Source: an uncultured Clostridia bacterium
GTDB taxonomy: Bacteria; Bacillota; Clostridia; Oscillospirales; CAG-272
Assembly: GCA_944392615.1 (NCBI GenBank)
Contig: CALXXF010000010.1
Span: 1-61,695, forward strand
DNA length: 61,695 nucleotides
Direction of reading: 5' to 3'
In this document: piece by piece, positions 1-10,004 of the stretch
Position numbering within the stretch: the stretch's first letter is position 1
Layout of the letters: each line of letters opens with the position of its first letter
Notes under the pieces: generated by a model
Told to the model about the DNA's origin: nothing
Databases searched by the model: none
What the model saw: only the letters and a program-made list of their open reading frames with translations
Translations under genes and position numbers: made by a program

Positions 1-492
1 TTTCGTTTTTCACTACCTTCTTTTCTTCATTCTATTCCTTTTTGTTTTTCTTTACCCCAACTATTGACAAAGAGCCCTTTTTTTTTACATTTTTCTGTTC
101 CCTGTAAAGAACATGTTTTACTGTTGCCTTTGATTTTTACTTTTAATATTATTGTTTGCAGTATGCTTTTTACGGATCTTTCTTACTGACTTTTGGCAGT
201 GTCTGTCGGTCCGTATATAGTAAACACATGCGGAGGCGGTATTATTCGTGATTAAATCACGCATATATTACTTCTTTATTGTACATACGTTATATTTTTG
301 TCAGTGATGCCCGGCGTCCCCCTTTTTATGAGATTATATTCTCTTTATCCAACAATTCATAATACGTTGTTGTGCGTTTCCATGAGATTTTTCACTATAA
401 GTCTGCTTGCGACGACAGCAGATTTAAATGAGAAAAAATACAGGTAGTTTATTAAAAAAACACAGAAATGTATTATTAATCCGAAATTTATA
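1..492. other. Non-coding stretch at the left edge
   Basis: This stretch is AT-rich with long T runs and stop codons in all frames, and I see no gene in it. A TTGACA at 64-69 is followed 16 bases later by only TACATT, so I do not call a promoter there. The next supported element is the promoter at 493. Confidence 0.6.
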
Positions 493-521
493 TTGACATT
501 TTTAAGACTGGAGGATATAAT
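493..521 (+). promoter_or_regulatory. Consensus sigma-A promoter for the first GLUG-MBL gene
   Basis: TTGACA at 493-498 and TATAAT at 516-521 are both perfect, with an ideal 17-base spacer. Transcription should start near 528, giving a leader of about 100 nt. The leader has AAAGGAGAG at 546-554, more than 70 bases before the ATG at 629. Between them lie nested inverted repeats: TTGGCG 569-574 with CGCCAA 624-629, and ACAACA 578-583 with TGTTGT 596-601. Confidence 0.8.
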
Positions 522-628
522 CAGTTATATAAAAAATATATAATAAAAGGAGAGACAGGAAAGAATATTTGGCGATAACAACAAATTACTGAAAATGTTG
601 TCGTACTGATTTTTTCCGGAAAACGCCA

Positions 629-3600
629 ATGAAAAGAAGGATTTTGTCGACGATAATCATTTCAGCGATAGTGCTTGTCACGTCTCTTTGCTTTGCGCTC
701 GGTTACTCAGTATCAGCTGCTGATGATTCGTATATCGACATTTCAAATGAGTCACAGCTGTCCGCCATGAGTGAAAACGGAAACTACAGGCTTGTAGCCG
801 ATATAACGGTCAGCGGATGGAAGACTGTTGACAGTTTCAGCGGGAAGCTCGATGGAAACGGGAAAAGCATATCAGGGCTTACAGCACCGCTCTTCTCGGT
901 TGTGAGCGGCGAGATTTCTGATCTTACTCTGAAGGGAAGCATAGATATTTCAGGAGAGCGCGAAACAGGCGCCTTTGCTGAGAAGCTGTCTGGCGGAAAG
1001 CTCGCCGGATGCGTATCATATGTTCAGATGAGCGGCAGCAGGGCGGCTTCGGCGCTCAGCATCGGAGGGCTTGTTGGAACAGCGGACAACGGAGCCGTGA
1101 TCGAGGACTGCGTGAACAACGGGGATATCACGATAACCGGTGCTTACAACGAGGAGAACGGAAATGCGATGGGCGCCGTAGTGGGATATGTCAAGACGGG
1201 CTGTACTGTGTCCGGATGCGTTAACAACGGCACCATATTTGCAGATGGCAACGGAAACACCTCCGAATACAGGGGTGCTCTCTCCGGCATAGTTGGCATA
1301 GCAAACGGAAGCGTAACTATAGAGAAATGCCTTAACGCGGGCGAGGTCAAGGCTGTAAATACAAATCTCTGTGTTGGTGGTATACTCGGAAGAACATCGA
1401 CAGGTGACAAGGACATAAAGGTAATATACTGCGCCAACACCGGTAAAATCTCAAAGACATCCGCCACAGGCAGCGAAAGAATTGCCGGTATAGTCAGCTA
1501 CATACGCGGCGGATATATAGGATTTTGTTATAACACCGGAACGCTGGAATCCGACTCTGCCGCGGCAAGCGGTATTCTCGGGTACTACAACGGCTCAGGT
1601 GAAAATCTGACGATGGAATACAATTACAGTGCGGGAACATTCGAGGGCTCCTCTGATAAAAACTCAATAGCGCATGTCAACGGCACCGGAAAGCTGAAGT
1701 CTGTCGGCAACCTTTATCTCACAGGCGTCAGGGCATGTAACCAGTCGCTGGACGGAGCTACGGAATGCAAGACCAAGGCAGAGCTTTCGGAGAAAGCATA
1801 CGGCGTCGACGGCTTTTGCTCCGATATGCCGGGAGCCGGCGCTGTGAACGACGGTTATCCGATACTTTTCTGGCAGTGCGACCACAGCGCGTTCGGAGAA
1901 GTAGTAGACGCGCAGATTGGCATAGTGTGTTCAAACTGCGGTACATTCCTGCGTGAAAACGAATGCGAACACTCTTTCGGCGAGTGGGTCACAGTAAAAG
2001 AGGCAACCGCGACCGAATCCGGTCTGAAGAAAAGAGAATGTTCGAAATGCGGAGCTGTTGAAGAAGAAATAATACCCGCCACTACATCGGTACAGCCGGT
2101 AGACGGCGTATACAATATCGAAAATGCGTCACAGCTCATATGGCTGGCTGGAAAGATGAACGACGGTTCTGTAGGAAAGGATATAAGTATAAAGCTCAAC
2201 GCCGATATTGACGTCGGCGGAAAGCTTCCTATGATAACCGGTACATTTACAGGCACACTTGACGGCGGAGGACACGAAATCGCCGGTATCTCACAGACTC
2301 TGTTCAACCAGTTCAACGGATGTGCGTTCGACCTCACGCTCAAAGGCAACATAGATTATACCTCTCAGTCAATAGCTTTTGATACGGCGAGAAAAGCTGC
2401 GTCATTTGCTCTCAACGCTGAGGGAGCGCAGCTTTCCGACATAGTTTCTGAGGTGAATATCACCGCCTCACGCAACGACCTGAATGCCGGAGGTATCGTT
2501 GGATACAGCCGCGCAGCTACATATATACGCTGTGAGTACAGCGGAGATTATAATGTTGAGTGGACAGGCGACGGAGGAGGAGTGGGAGGCATAGTCGGCT
2601 GGAGCAACTCCTCAGGAGGGGCCACGGTATTTGAAGAGTGCTCGTTTACCGGTACAATTACGGTGAGTGCCGGTGCGTCGGGCAAGGAAATATATGTAGG
2701 AGGAATACTCGGCAACTGCACCAACGCCACAGTGAACTTTTACAGGTGTGTTTCCGACGGAAAGATAGAATCCTCTGTATCAGCTGGCAGCGATTATGCC
2801 GGAGGCATCGTTGGCGTGAACAAAGCGTCGGGTACATCTGTTTCCTACTGTATAAACCGCTCCGGAATATCGTCAGGCACAGCCGCCGCCGGAATCCTCG
2901 GATACGCGTCAGCCGCTACCAGTGTAACCGGCTGCGCCAACTACTCCGACAAAATCGAATCTGGCGTTTGCGGCGCTGTCGCCGGAAGAGTATCTGCTTC
3001 GGGTCTTGTTCTCACCGGCTGTATGGACTTTTCCGGCTCCGGCGCGGAGCTTTCAGGAGGAGCCTTCACAAACAACCGCAGTTTTGAAAGCTCACAGATA
3101 AAGGATTCCGGAAGACAAATAACACTCAACGGAAAGAAATACAACAAATACAATGTTTGCTACACCGAGTCGGACACAGGCATACTTGTGAACGCCCTTT
3201 CGGCTGAAGAAATGTTTGAGCCTTTCATAAGCGTAAGAGAAGAAGACGGAATGATGTCTGTACGCTTTGTTATACTTGCGGACAGGTCGGCGCTCAAGAT
3301 GGATTCCGTAGACGTTTCCATAGTATTCAAGGATGAGAAGGGAAACAGAATCAAGGGGTACGACGGCACGCTTTCGACCCAAAACAGCGATTTTTCCCTC
3401 TATGCGGCGGTCGTTGCGGGAAATCAGGAGTATTTTGCCGCTGAAGACAGCGTTCTCTTCGGACTTGTGATAACGGACATTCCCTCCGGCGCCTGGGAGT
3501 CGGCTGAGCTCTCGATAAGCGACAGCACTTCAGGTGAGGTCTATCTTGAACCGGTTACATGCAGTGTGAGCGAACTGAAGGTAACGCTTGATGAGCTTCC

Positions 3601-4885
3601 GTCGTATACCTCTCTCGGAAAGGTGGCATCAACCGTATACAACGCGGGTCCGGGTCTTGAATCGGATCAGTATTCCGTAACCGACGAGGACTCATATATG
3701 GCGGTCATATCTTCCACTACCGCTTCAAAGCTCAAAGCTTATGTCGAAAGCCTTTCTGGTTACGGATTCACCTTTGTATCTGAAAATACGATAGACGGCG
3801 ATACCTATTATACATACAGAAAGTACGGGACGCTGTTCTATTTCTATCACACATCCAGGACTGGAATGACAAGGATAATTGCCGACAATTCGAGCGACCT
3901 TATTTCGGAAATAAATTATGACTATTCCGAAAAGGCAGGGGATACCACCGAATTCTATCAGTATTCCATAAACTACACCAATGCCAACAGAATCGGACAG
4001 GATCCCGTTCAATATTCAGAGCCCAACAATGTGATAAACTGCGGTATGCTTTACATTATAAAGCTTCCGGACAACAAGCTGATAATTGTAGACGGCGGTC
4101 ATGAGTCGCAGTCCACCAAAGCCTCGCGCAAGGGTCTTATGGATTTCATGCGGAAGATAACCGGAAAGGCCGATGGCGAAAAGGTCGATATTGCAATGTG
4201 GTTCTTTACCCACGCGCACGGCGATCACGTAAGGCTTGCAAGCGATTTTCTCACTGAATACAGAAACGATGTCATACTTGAATCCGTGACTTACAATTTC
4301 CCGTCCTATCAGGTCGTCGGTGGCGGATACGACAGCAACACATTCACGCTTAAAAACACTCTGAACACGTATTACAGCGATGTGCTCTATCACAAGCTCC
4401 ATACCGGCGAAGTACTTTCTCTGGCTGGCGTGAAGATGGAAGTAGTGTACACTCATGAGGACGCTGTAAACTCTTCAGGCGGCTCGCGCATAGGAGATTT
4501 CAACTCCACTTCAACCGTGCTGAAGATATATATGGACGGCAAATCGATAATGCTTCTCGGTGATACGAGCGATGTTGCAGAAGACTGCATGATTGAGATG
4601 CATACACCCGGATATTTCAAGAGCGACATAGTTCAGGTTGCACATCACTGCTTCAATTACCTCAATGACCTGTACCCGCTTATTGATGCTGATATAGCTG
4701 TCTTCCCTCAGTCAATGTATAATTGCAAGAATCCTCAGAACGACGGAGACAACCTCTACAAGTACCAGAGCATAATGAAATATTCGGATGAAGAGTACTT
4801 CGCACATAAATATACCTACAGGTTTACTGTGAATGAAAACGGTGAGATAGAAGCGCAGGAGCTTCCGAGATACGACGCTGAATGA
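629..4885 (+). CDS. Secreted GLUG-repeat protein with C-terminal metallo-beta-lactamase domain (copy A)
   Basis: A protein of 1,418 residues. It starts with a signal peptide (about 1-31, cleavage near SAA/DD). Two blocks of GLUG-type repeats (many GGIVGY/GGILG motifs followed by a Cys-containing strand) lie at roughly 35-400 and 490-830. They are separated by a Cys-rich module carrying CSNCG and CSKCG with an H.FGEW motif. The C-terminal third is a metallo-beta-lactamase fold of the ComEC/Rec2-like type, with HAHGDH at 1195-1200, a LLGDTS strand and AHH at 1338-1340. These are the expected metal ligands, so hydrolytic activity is plausible but the substrate is unknown. ATG 629 is the only start in frame; the nearest match to a ribosome site is a weak GGAAA. 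It has its own promoter at 493 and is followed by a paralogue of the same architecture. It is most likely exported and cell-surface or free, with GLUG repeats as adhesion or scaffold modules (inferred). Confidence 0.85.
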   Translation: MKRRILSTIIISAIVLVTSLCFALGYSVSAADDSYIDISNESQLSAMSENGNYRLVADITVSGWKTVDSFSGKLDGNGKSISGLTAPLFSVVSGEISDLTLKGSIDISGERETGAFAEKLSGGKLAGCVSYVQMSGSRAASALSIGGLVGTADNGAVIEDCVNNGDITITGAYNEENGNAMGAVVGYVKTGCTVSGCVNNGTIFADGNGNTSEYRGALSGIVGIANGSVTIEKCLNAGEVKAVNTNLCVGGILGRTSTGDKDIKVIYCANTGKISKTSATGSERIAGIVSYIRGGYIGFCYNTGTLESDSAAASGILGYYNGSGENLTMEYNYSAGTFEGSSDKNSIAHVNGTGKLKSVGNLYLTGVRACNQSLDGATECKTKAELSEKAYGVDGFCSDMPGAGAVNDGYPILFWQCDHSAFGEVVDAQIGIVCSNCGTFLRENECEHSFGEWVTVKEATATESGLKKRECSKCGAVEEEIIPATTSVQPVDGVYNIENASQLIWLAGKMNDGSVGKDISIKLNADIDVGGKLPMITGTFTGTLDGGGHEIAGISQTLFNQFNGCAFDLTLKGNIDYTSQSIAFDTARKAASFALNAEGAQLSDIVSEVNITASRNDLNAGGIVGYSRAATYIRCEYSGDYNVEWTGDGGGVGGIVGWSNSSGGATVFEECSFTGTITVSAGASGKEIYVGGILGNCTNATVNFYRCVSDGKIESSVSAGSDYAGGIVGVNKASGTSVSYCINRSGISSGTAAAGILGYASAATSVTGCANYSDKIESGVCGAVAGRVSASGLVLTGCMDFSGSGAELSGGAFTNNRSFESSQIKDSGRQITLNGKKYNKYNVCYTESDTGILVNALSAEEMFEPFISVREEDGMMSVRFVILADRSALKMDSVDVSIVFKDEKGNRIKGYDGTLSTQNSDFSLYAAVVAGNQEYFAAEDSVLFGLVITDIPSGAWESAELSISDSTSGEVYLEPVTCSVSELKVTLDELPSYTSLGKVASTVYNAGPGLESDQYSVTDEDSYMAVISSTTASKLKAYVESLSGYGFTFVSENTIDGDTYYTYRKYGTLFYFYHTSRTGMTRIIADNSSDLISEINYDYSEKAGDTTEFYQYSINYTNANRIGQDPVQYSEPNNVINCGMLYIIKLPDNKLIIVDGGHESQSTKASRKGLMDFMRKITGKADGEKVDIAMWFFTHAHGDHVRLASDFLTEYRNDVILESVTYNFPSYQVVGGGYDSNTFTLKNTLNTYYSDVLYHKLHTGEVLSLAGVKMEVVYTHEDAVNSSGGSRIGDFNSTSTVLKIYMDGKSIMLLGDTSDVAEDCMIEMHTPGYFKSDIVQVAHHCFNYLNDLYPLIDADIAVFPQSMYNCKNPQNDGDNLYKYQSIMKYSDEEYFAHKYTYRFTVNENGEIEAQELPRYDAE

Positions 4886-5107
4886 TTTGGCGTGCGTGCG
4901 CCGGGGATGCACCTTGTAAAAGCAGAAAATGGAACAGATGATGCAGGGCGAAAAGTGCTCGGAAGGCATGCGAATGCTAATAATAAAAGTACGGCAGATG
5001 CATTTGCAGAGCAGGACGGTTAGGCAGGTATTTCAGAGCACTCAGGAGCGGTAAAGTCTGAGCGTCTTCACCACTCTTACGGCGTGTATCGTTATGAAAG
5101 TCAGTAA

Positions 5108-5138
5108 AAAATGCCGCATTGCACGTATGCGGCATTTT
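5108..5138. terminator. Bidirectional hairpin between the two GLUG-MBL genes
   Basis: AAAATGCCGCAT (5108-5119) pairs over 12 bases with ATGCGGCATTTT (5127-5138) around a 7-base loop. A-rich and T-rich flanks let it work on either strand. It lies in the 419-base gap 4886-5304, so the second paralogue is probably transcribed separately. The rest of the gap shows no gene and only a weak TTGATA at 5151. Confidence 0.7.
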
Positions 5139-5270
5139 CAATTAGGACTTTTGATAAAGAGGCGACCGGACTCAATACGGTCAGACTCCAACAAGTAACC
5201 ATACACAAGACAAAAAGAATCAGGATAATCAAGCACCAAACAAGCTAAACTCAAATTATTTACAAGATAC

Positions 5271-5304
5271 GGAGGAACGCGCACACCGCGTTTTATGTCA
5301 GGAA
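5271..5304 (+). promoter_or_regulatory. Distant ribosome site separated from its start codon by a hairpin
   Basis: GGAGG at 5271-5275 is the only good Shine-Dalgarno sequence ahead of the second GLUG-MBL gene, but it lies 29 bases before the ATG at 5305. A perfect stem AACGCG (5276-5281) / CGCGTT (5287-5292) with a CACAC loop sits directly after it. If folded, the hairpin would bring the ribosome site to an effective distance of about 12 bases from the ATG. No usable start codon lies closer in the coding frame. Confidence 0.4.
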
Positions 5305-8300
5305 ATGAAAAAAACGACAAAGAAAACAACGACAAAGACAATGAGAAAAGCGTCTGTTTTTGTTATCTCGGTATTGGCTGTGGCGATAGTGTTTTCGTTA
5401 ATGGCAGTTTCGGGGGTCTTTGCCGCCGACGACTACATTGACATTTCCAGCGCCGCACAGCTCAAAAATATCGCATCCGGCAAAAATTATCGTCTGACTG
5501 CTGATATAGCCTTTACAGACGGTACGACGCTTCCCGCTTTCTCCGGAAACATAGACGGAAACGGAAAGAAGATAACGGGAATCACAGCGCCTCTCTTTGA
5601 AGAAATATCAGGAAACGTTTTCGACCTCGAAATAACCGGAAGCATCTCATCCTCTTCAGAGGATCCAGTCGGCGCACTTGCTTCAAAGGCGGGCGGAGAT
5701 CTGCAGGTGAATAGTGTCACAGTAGACTGTGCCATAAACGCACCTGATGCCACAGGAGCCGGCGGATTCATCGGAGCGGCTTCGGCAAACGGTCAGATAA
5801 AAGTATCTTTCGAAAACTGCGTCAATATGGCTGATGTGAACGCATTTGCCAATGCGGCGGGATTCGTCGGCTCAGCAGCAAATACTTCCGCTGCCTACAC
5901 AACAGTACGATTTGACAAATGTATCAACTACGGCAATGTTCACATGAGCTCTGGCGGAAGCAACATCGGCGCAGGCGGATTCGTCGGGTTCGGAGGAAGG
6001 TATTCCGATGTTCAGGCTTATTATTGCTCGAATGAGGGCGATATTTCAAGCGAAGGCGGGGACAGCGGTGTCGGCGGGATCTACGGCGGCGGGACCTGGT
6101 CTAACGGTGACGCTCAGAAATTCACTGCGCGTTATTCCTCAAACAGCGGTGACATAACCGTGCCGACCGGGCGCGGACGTGCGGGAGGAATATGCGGGCG
6201 CATGAATCGCAACGGTTCTGAATATGTCATAGAATACTGCTACAACACAGGCACGGTGACGGCTGCTGATGACTCCGCAGCGGGTATATTCAGCTACAGC
6301 AACTCATCTGCTGCTGTGACAATACGCTACTGCTACAGCATAGGAGCCCTTGAGGGCGCCGCCAGACGCTTCCCCATCGCAGGACACGGCGCAAAGGGCT
6401 CGGTGGTGTCAATAGAGAACTATTATTTTAATTGCTCCTCAAATTATGACGGAGAAAACGTCAGCGCAAATCAGGCGTCGGGAAAAGATCAGCTCAATGC
6501 GGCAATGCTCGCTCTTGAAAATTCTCCCTATGTCCTTAATGCGAATATGAACGGCGGGTTTGTGATACTTGCCTGGCAGTGCGACCATTCCACAGGTGAG
6601 AGAATAGACACATGCCTTGGAAAGAAATGCTCTGTCTGCTCTCAGCTTGTTGAAATTGACCCGAACGGCTCCCACAGCTTCGGAGAGTGGATCGTCGATA
6701 AAGAGGCGACCGAAGAAGAGCAGGGCCTTCAGCACCGCATATGTGAAAAATGCGGCGAGAGGGAAGACGCCGTAATAGAAATACTCAGCAAGGTCACGCC
6801 TGTAGACGGTGTGTATCCTGTCTCAAGCGGAGCTCAGTTTGTGTATGTCTTCAACGGCATTGAAAGAGGGGACATACCCGCCGGTGCGTCTATACGTATA
6901 GACGCCGATATAAGCCTTCCGCAGTCATTTGAAACACTCAGGACCACATTTACCGGAGTCATCGACGGGTCGACCCACACAATATCCGGCGTATCACGTC
7001 CGTTGTTTACAAATTTCAACGGAAGAGTAAAGAGCCTGACGATTGAAGGCAGTATAGACCTTACGTCGTCCGGTGAAATGCACGATACGGCGCGCAAGGC
7101 GGCGTCCTTTGCCCTTACCGCCGATTCGGCATCCTTCATTGATGTGATATCGGAAGTCGACGTCGCCACGGATGAAAACGACTTGAACGCAGGTGGAATC
7201 GTGGGATATGCGACCGGTTCATGTTCCTTCACACGATGCGAATACAACGGCACCTTCACGGCAAACTGGGTTGCTGACGGCGCCGGAGTAGGAGGAATAG
7301 TCGGATGGAGCAACGCGCTTGGAGGCAATTCCTTGTTTGTTGACTGCTCGTTCGGCGGAAAAATTGAAATAAAGGGCGGCGCCGCCGGGAAAAACGCAGG
7401 AATAGGCGGCATAATCGGATACTGCACAAATTCGAACGTTGTACTGCGCCGCTGTATATCCTATGGGGATCTTATCTCATCGGTCAGTGCGGGCAACGAT
7501 TATGCAGGCGGTATCGTCGGACTGAACAAAGTGTCCGAAACTGCCGTTGAAAACTGTGCAAACAAGGGCAGTATTGAAGCGGTGCTTTACGCTGGCGGTA
7601 TCGTCGGCGGTATACTTGAGGATACAGACGTAAGCTCCTGCGCCAACTACGGCGCTATAAAGGCTCAGTCGTCCGGAGCTATTGCCGGAACATCAGGCTC
7701 TTTGGTGCTCAGGCTCACTTCGTGCGTCGATTTCTCTTCATCAGGGCTCGACCTTTGCAGTGATTCATTTACAAACGACGGAAGCTATCCTTCATCTGAG
7801 GTTTCAGAGGCACTGAGCGAATTTTCTCTCGGCTCTGTGGATTACGTCAGATACAGCATAGGAACAGTCGAAAAGGATACAGGACTTCTTGTCAGCGGTC
7901 TGTCAACTGTTACCATGTTCATGCCCTATATATCCCTCAGGGACGACGGGTCAAGTCATTCCGTCCGCATAGTGATGCTTACCAACAACACATGCAAGAG
8001 CGATTCTGCGACAGTTTCTGTGCTCTTCAAGGATGAAAACGGCAAAACAGTAAAATCCCTGAACAAAGTCCTCTCTGTCAAGGACAGTGATTTCACTCTC
8101 TACACTGCGGTCATGGCAGGCGGACAGAAATATTTTGCAGCTCCGGGAAATTCTCTTTTCGGACTTGTCGTGACCGGAATACCCAACGACGCCTGGGACA
8201 GTGTTGAGGTTTCCATCAAAGACACCGCCAACGGTACGACATATCTCGGTACCTGTAAATATGAGCTTGATTCCATGCAGCTCTCTCTCGACAATCTGCC

Positions 8301-9582
8301 CTCGTATGATGGACTCGGAGATGTGGCGGACAGCGTATACAACGCCGGACCGGGTCTTGCTTCGGACCTTAATTTCACCACCACTGAGGATTCTTTTATG
8401 GCGGTGATTTCAAACACTACCGCAGAGGCGCTTGAGGACTATCTCGTTTCGCTTGAAAAAAGCGGATACGTCAAAATATCCGAAAACACTCTCGATTCCG
8501 ATACCTACTACACCTACGGAAAATTCGGTGCTCTTGTCTATCTGTACCACAACAAGCGGATAGCGGAGACAAGGATAATTGTGGACAATTCCAGCGATCC
8601 TCTCTCGGAACTTTCATATGAATATACGCCAAAGGCGGGCGAGTATACAGCACTTTATCAGTATTCGCTCAATTATTCAAATGCCAACAGAGCCGATTAC
8701 GATCCTGTGATATACACTGAGAGCGGAGCTCCTAACAACGGAATGTGCTATATAATAAAGCTCTCGGATAATAAACTGGTGATGATAGATTCGGGCGCTG
8801 AGGATCAGTCTACGGCAAAATCAAGGGCAGGCCTTATGGAGTTCATGCGCGAAATAACCGGCACAAAAGATGGCGAAAAGGTCACGATAGCAATGTGGTA
8901 TTTCACACATGCTCATGGCGACCATACAGCACTTGCAGGGCAATTCCTCAAGGAATATCACGATCAGGTAGAGCTTGAGGCGACGGCGTTCAACTTCCCG
9001 TCATATCAGGTGCTCGGCGGAGGTTTTGACGAGATAACTTTCACTACCAAAAATATTATGAAGCAGTATTATCCCGATATTGTGTACCACAAGCTCCATA
9101 CCGGAGAGTCGTTCACGCTTGCCGATCTGCGCATAGACGTCGTATATACCCATGAGGATGCCGTGAGCGCCGCCGGTACGACCGAAATAGGCGATTTCAA
9201 TTCCACCTCTACGGTGCTGAAGATGTATTTTGACGGAATTGAATATATGCAGCTCGGTGATATGAGCGGCGTCGCCGAGGCGGCGATAGTGAGTATCCAT
9301 TCTGCGGAATATTTGAAGAGCGATATGATGCAGGTAGCGCATCACTGCTTCAACTATCTCGACAATCTTTATCCTCTGATAAGGGCTGATGTCGCCCTGT
9401 TCCCCCAGTCTATGTATAACTGCAAGAACCTTGAAAACGACGGGGATAATCTCTACAAGTATCAGAGCATTATGAAGTACGCGACTCAGGAATATTTCGC
9501 GCACAAATTTACCTACAAGATGACTGTGAACGAAGATGGTGAAATAGAGGCAGAGGCGCTTCCGAGATACGACGCCGCCTGA
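5305..9582 (+). CDS. Secreted GLUG-repeat protein with C-terminal metallo-beta-lactamase domain (copy B)
   Basis: A protein of 1,425 residues and a full-length paralogue of the preceding gene. After a Lys/Thr-rich start, a signal peptide ends near FAA/DD. GLUG blocks flank a Cys-X2-Cys module (CSVCS, then CEKCG with H.FGEW before it). A beta-rich linker includes a FGLVVTGIP motif, also seen near the C-terminus of the PA14 protein at 16729. The metallo-beta-lactamase domain has HAHGDH at 1202-1207, LGDMS and AHH near 1345-1347. Sequence runs around the metal ligands are almost identical between the two copies, while the GLUG blocks have diverged. This points to an old tandem duplication with the catalytic domain under stronger constraint. 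A second possible start (ATG 5341) would shorten the N-terminus without losing the signal peptide. Function is unknown; hydrolysis of an extracellular phosphate ester is one guess based only on the ComEC-like fold. Confidence 0.85.
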   Translation: MKKTTKKTTTKTMRKASVFVISVLAVAIVFSLMAVSGVFAADDYIDISSAAQLKNIASGKNYRLTADIAFTDGTTLPAFSGNIDGNGKKITGITAPLFEEISGNVFDLEITGSISSSSEDPVGALASKAGGDLQVNSVTVDCAINAPDATGAGGFIGAASANGQIKVSFENCVNMADVNAFANAAGFVGSAANTSAAYTTVRFDKCINYGNVHMSSGGSNIGAGGFVGFGGRYSDVQAYYCSNEGDISSEGGDSGVGGIYGGGTWSNGDAQKFTARYSSNSGDITVPTGRGRAGGICGRMNRNGSEYVIEYCYNTGTVTAADDSAAGIFSYSNSSAAVTIRYCYSIGALEGAARRFPIAGHGAKGSVVSIENYYFNCSSNYDGENVSANQASGKDQLNAAMLALENSPYVLNANMNGGFVILAWQCDHSTGERIDTCLGKKCSVCSQLVEIDPNGSHSFGEWIVDKEATEEEQGLQHRICEKCGEREDAVIEILSKVTPVDGVYPVSSGAQFVYVFNGIERGDIPAGASIRIDADISLPQSFETLRTTFTGVIDGSTHTISGVSRPLFTNFNGRVKSLTIEGSIDLTSSGEMHDTARKAASFALTADSASFIDVISEVDVATDENDLNAGGIVGYATGSCSFTRCEYNGTFTANWVADGAGVGGIVGWSNALGGNSLFVDCSFGGKIEIKGGAAGKNAGIGGIIGYCTNSNVVLRRCISYGDLISSVSAGNDYAGGIVGLNKVSETAVENCANKGSIEAVLYAGGIVGGILEDTDVSSCANYGAIKAQSSGAIAGTSGSLVLRLTSCVDFSSSGLDLCSDSFTNDGSYPSSEVSEALSEFSLGSVDYVRYSIGTVEKDTGLLVSGLSTVTMFMPYISLRDDGSSHSVRIVMLTNNTCKSDSATVSVLFKDENGKTVKSLNKVLSVKDSDFTLYTAVMAGGQKYFAAPGNSLFGLVVTGIPNDAWDSVEVSIKDTANGTTYLGTCKYELDSMQLSLDNLPSYDGLGDVADSVYNAGPGLASDLNFTTTEDSFMAVISNTTAEALEDYLVSLEKSGYVKISENTLDSDTYYTYGKFGALVYLYHNKRIAETRIIVDNSSDPLSELSYEYTPKAGEYTALYQYSLNYSNANRADYDPVIYTESGAPNNGMCYIIKLSDNKLVMIDSGAEDQSTAKSRAGLMEFMREITGTKDGEKVTIAMWYFTHAHGDHTALAGQFLKEYHDQVELEATAFNFPSYQVLGGGFDEITFTTKNIMKQYYPDIVYHKLHTGESFTLADLRIDVVYTHEDAVSAAGTTEIGDFNSTSTVLKMYFDGIEYMQLGDMSGVAEAAIVSIHSAEYLKSDMMQVAHHCFNYLDNLYPLIRADVALFPQSMYNCKNLENDGDNLYKYQSIMKYATQEYFAHKFTYKMTVNEDGEIEAEALPRYDAA

Positions 9583-9707
9583 AAACGCAAAAATCACGGA
9601 GTCGCTTATCTCTGATATTCCGCGCTGCGCAGCACTACTGCGAAAATATTTGCATGACAAAGGAAAAACAAATTGAAATAAGCGTCGCGCCGTCAAGCAT
9701 TATGTGC

Positions 9708-9743
9708 AAATCAGAAGGAGGGCTTTTGCCCTCCTTCTGATTT
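9708..9743. terminator. Strong terminator after the GLUG-MBL pair
   Basis: A perfect 16-base stem, 9708-9723 with 9728-9743, closes on a TTTT loop; the GC-rich core is GAAGGAGGGC/GCCCTCCTTC. It is flanked by A and T runs, so it can stop transcription in either direction. The gap 9583-10004 otherwise holds only the promoter at 9909. A 64-codon open frame at 9777-9971 has no ribosome site and no recognisable features. Confidence 0.85.
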
Positions 9744-9908
9744 ATTTAATTCAAAGCGCGGCGTGTAAACCGCCGGGTGCGTGGCGGGAGCCGCCGGAAG
9801 CGCGCCGGGAGCAACGAAAAGTACGACGGAAAGCTTATATTGTATGATAAGTCGGAGCATGTGCTTATGAAAAAGTGGTTTTTGCCTCATACATTTGATT
9901 CATATGTG

Positions 9909-9937
9909 TTGAATTTTGCTGTGCTTTGTGATAAAAT
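9909..9937 (+). promoter_or_regulatory. Promoter for the GNAT acetyltransferase
   Basis: TTGAAT at 9909-9914 and TAAAAT at 9932-9937 have a 17-base spacer. The predicted start near 9944 gives a leader of about 60 nt before the ATG at 10005. Confidence 0.55.
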
Positions 9938-10004
9938 CCGGTGTAGGGGAGGACTTGCACGGTGTCAGTGAGCCCTTTTCAAAAGCTGTGAGGTGTGTTT
10001 TCCG

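Noticed and set aside
64..91. Promoter TTGACA-16-TACATT near the left edge
   Set aside because: The -10 is poor and nothing it could drive is visible before the much better promoter at 493.
9777..9971. 64-codon open frame before the GNAT gene
   Set aside because: No ribosome site, no recognisable motif, and the GNAT promoter (9909-9937) lies inside it.
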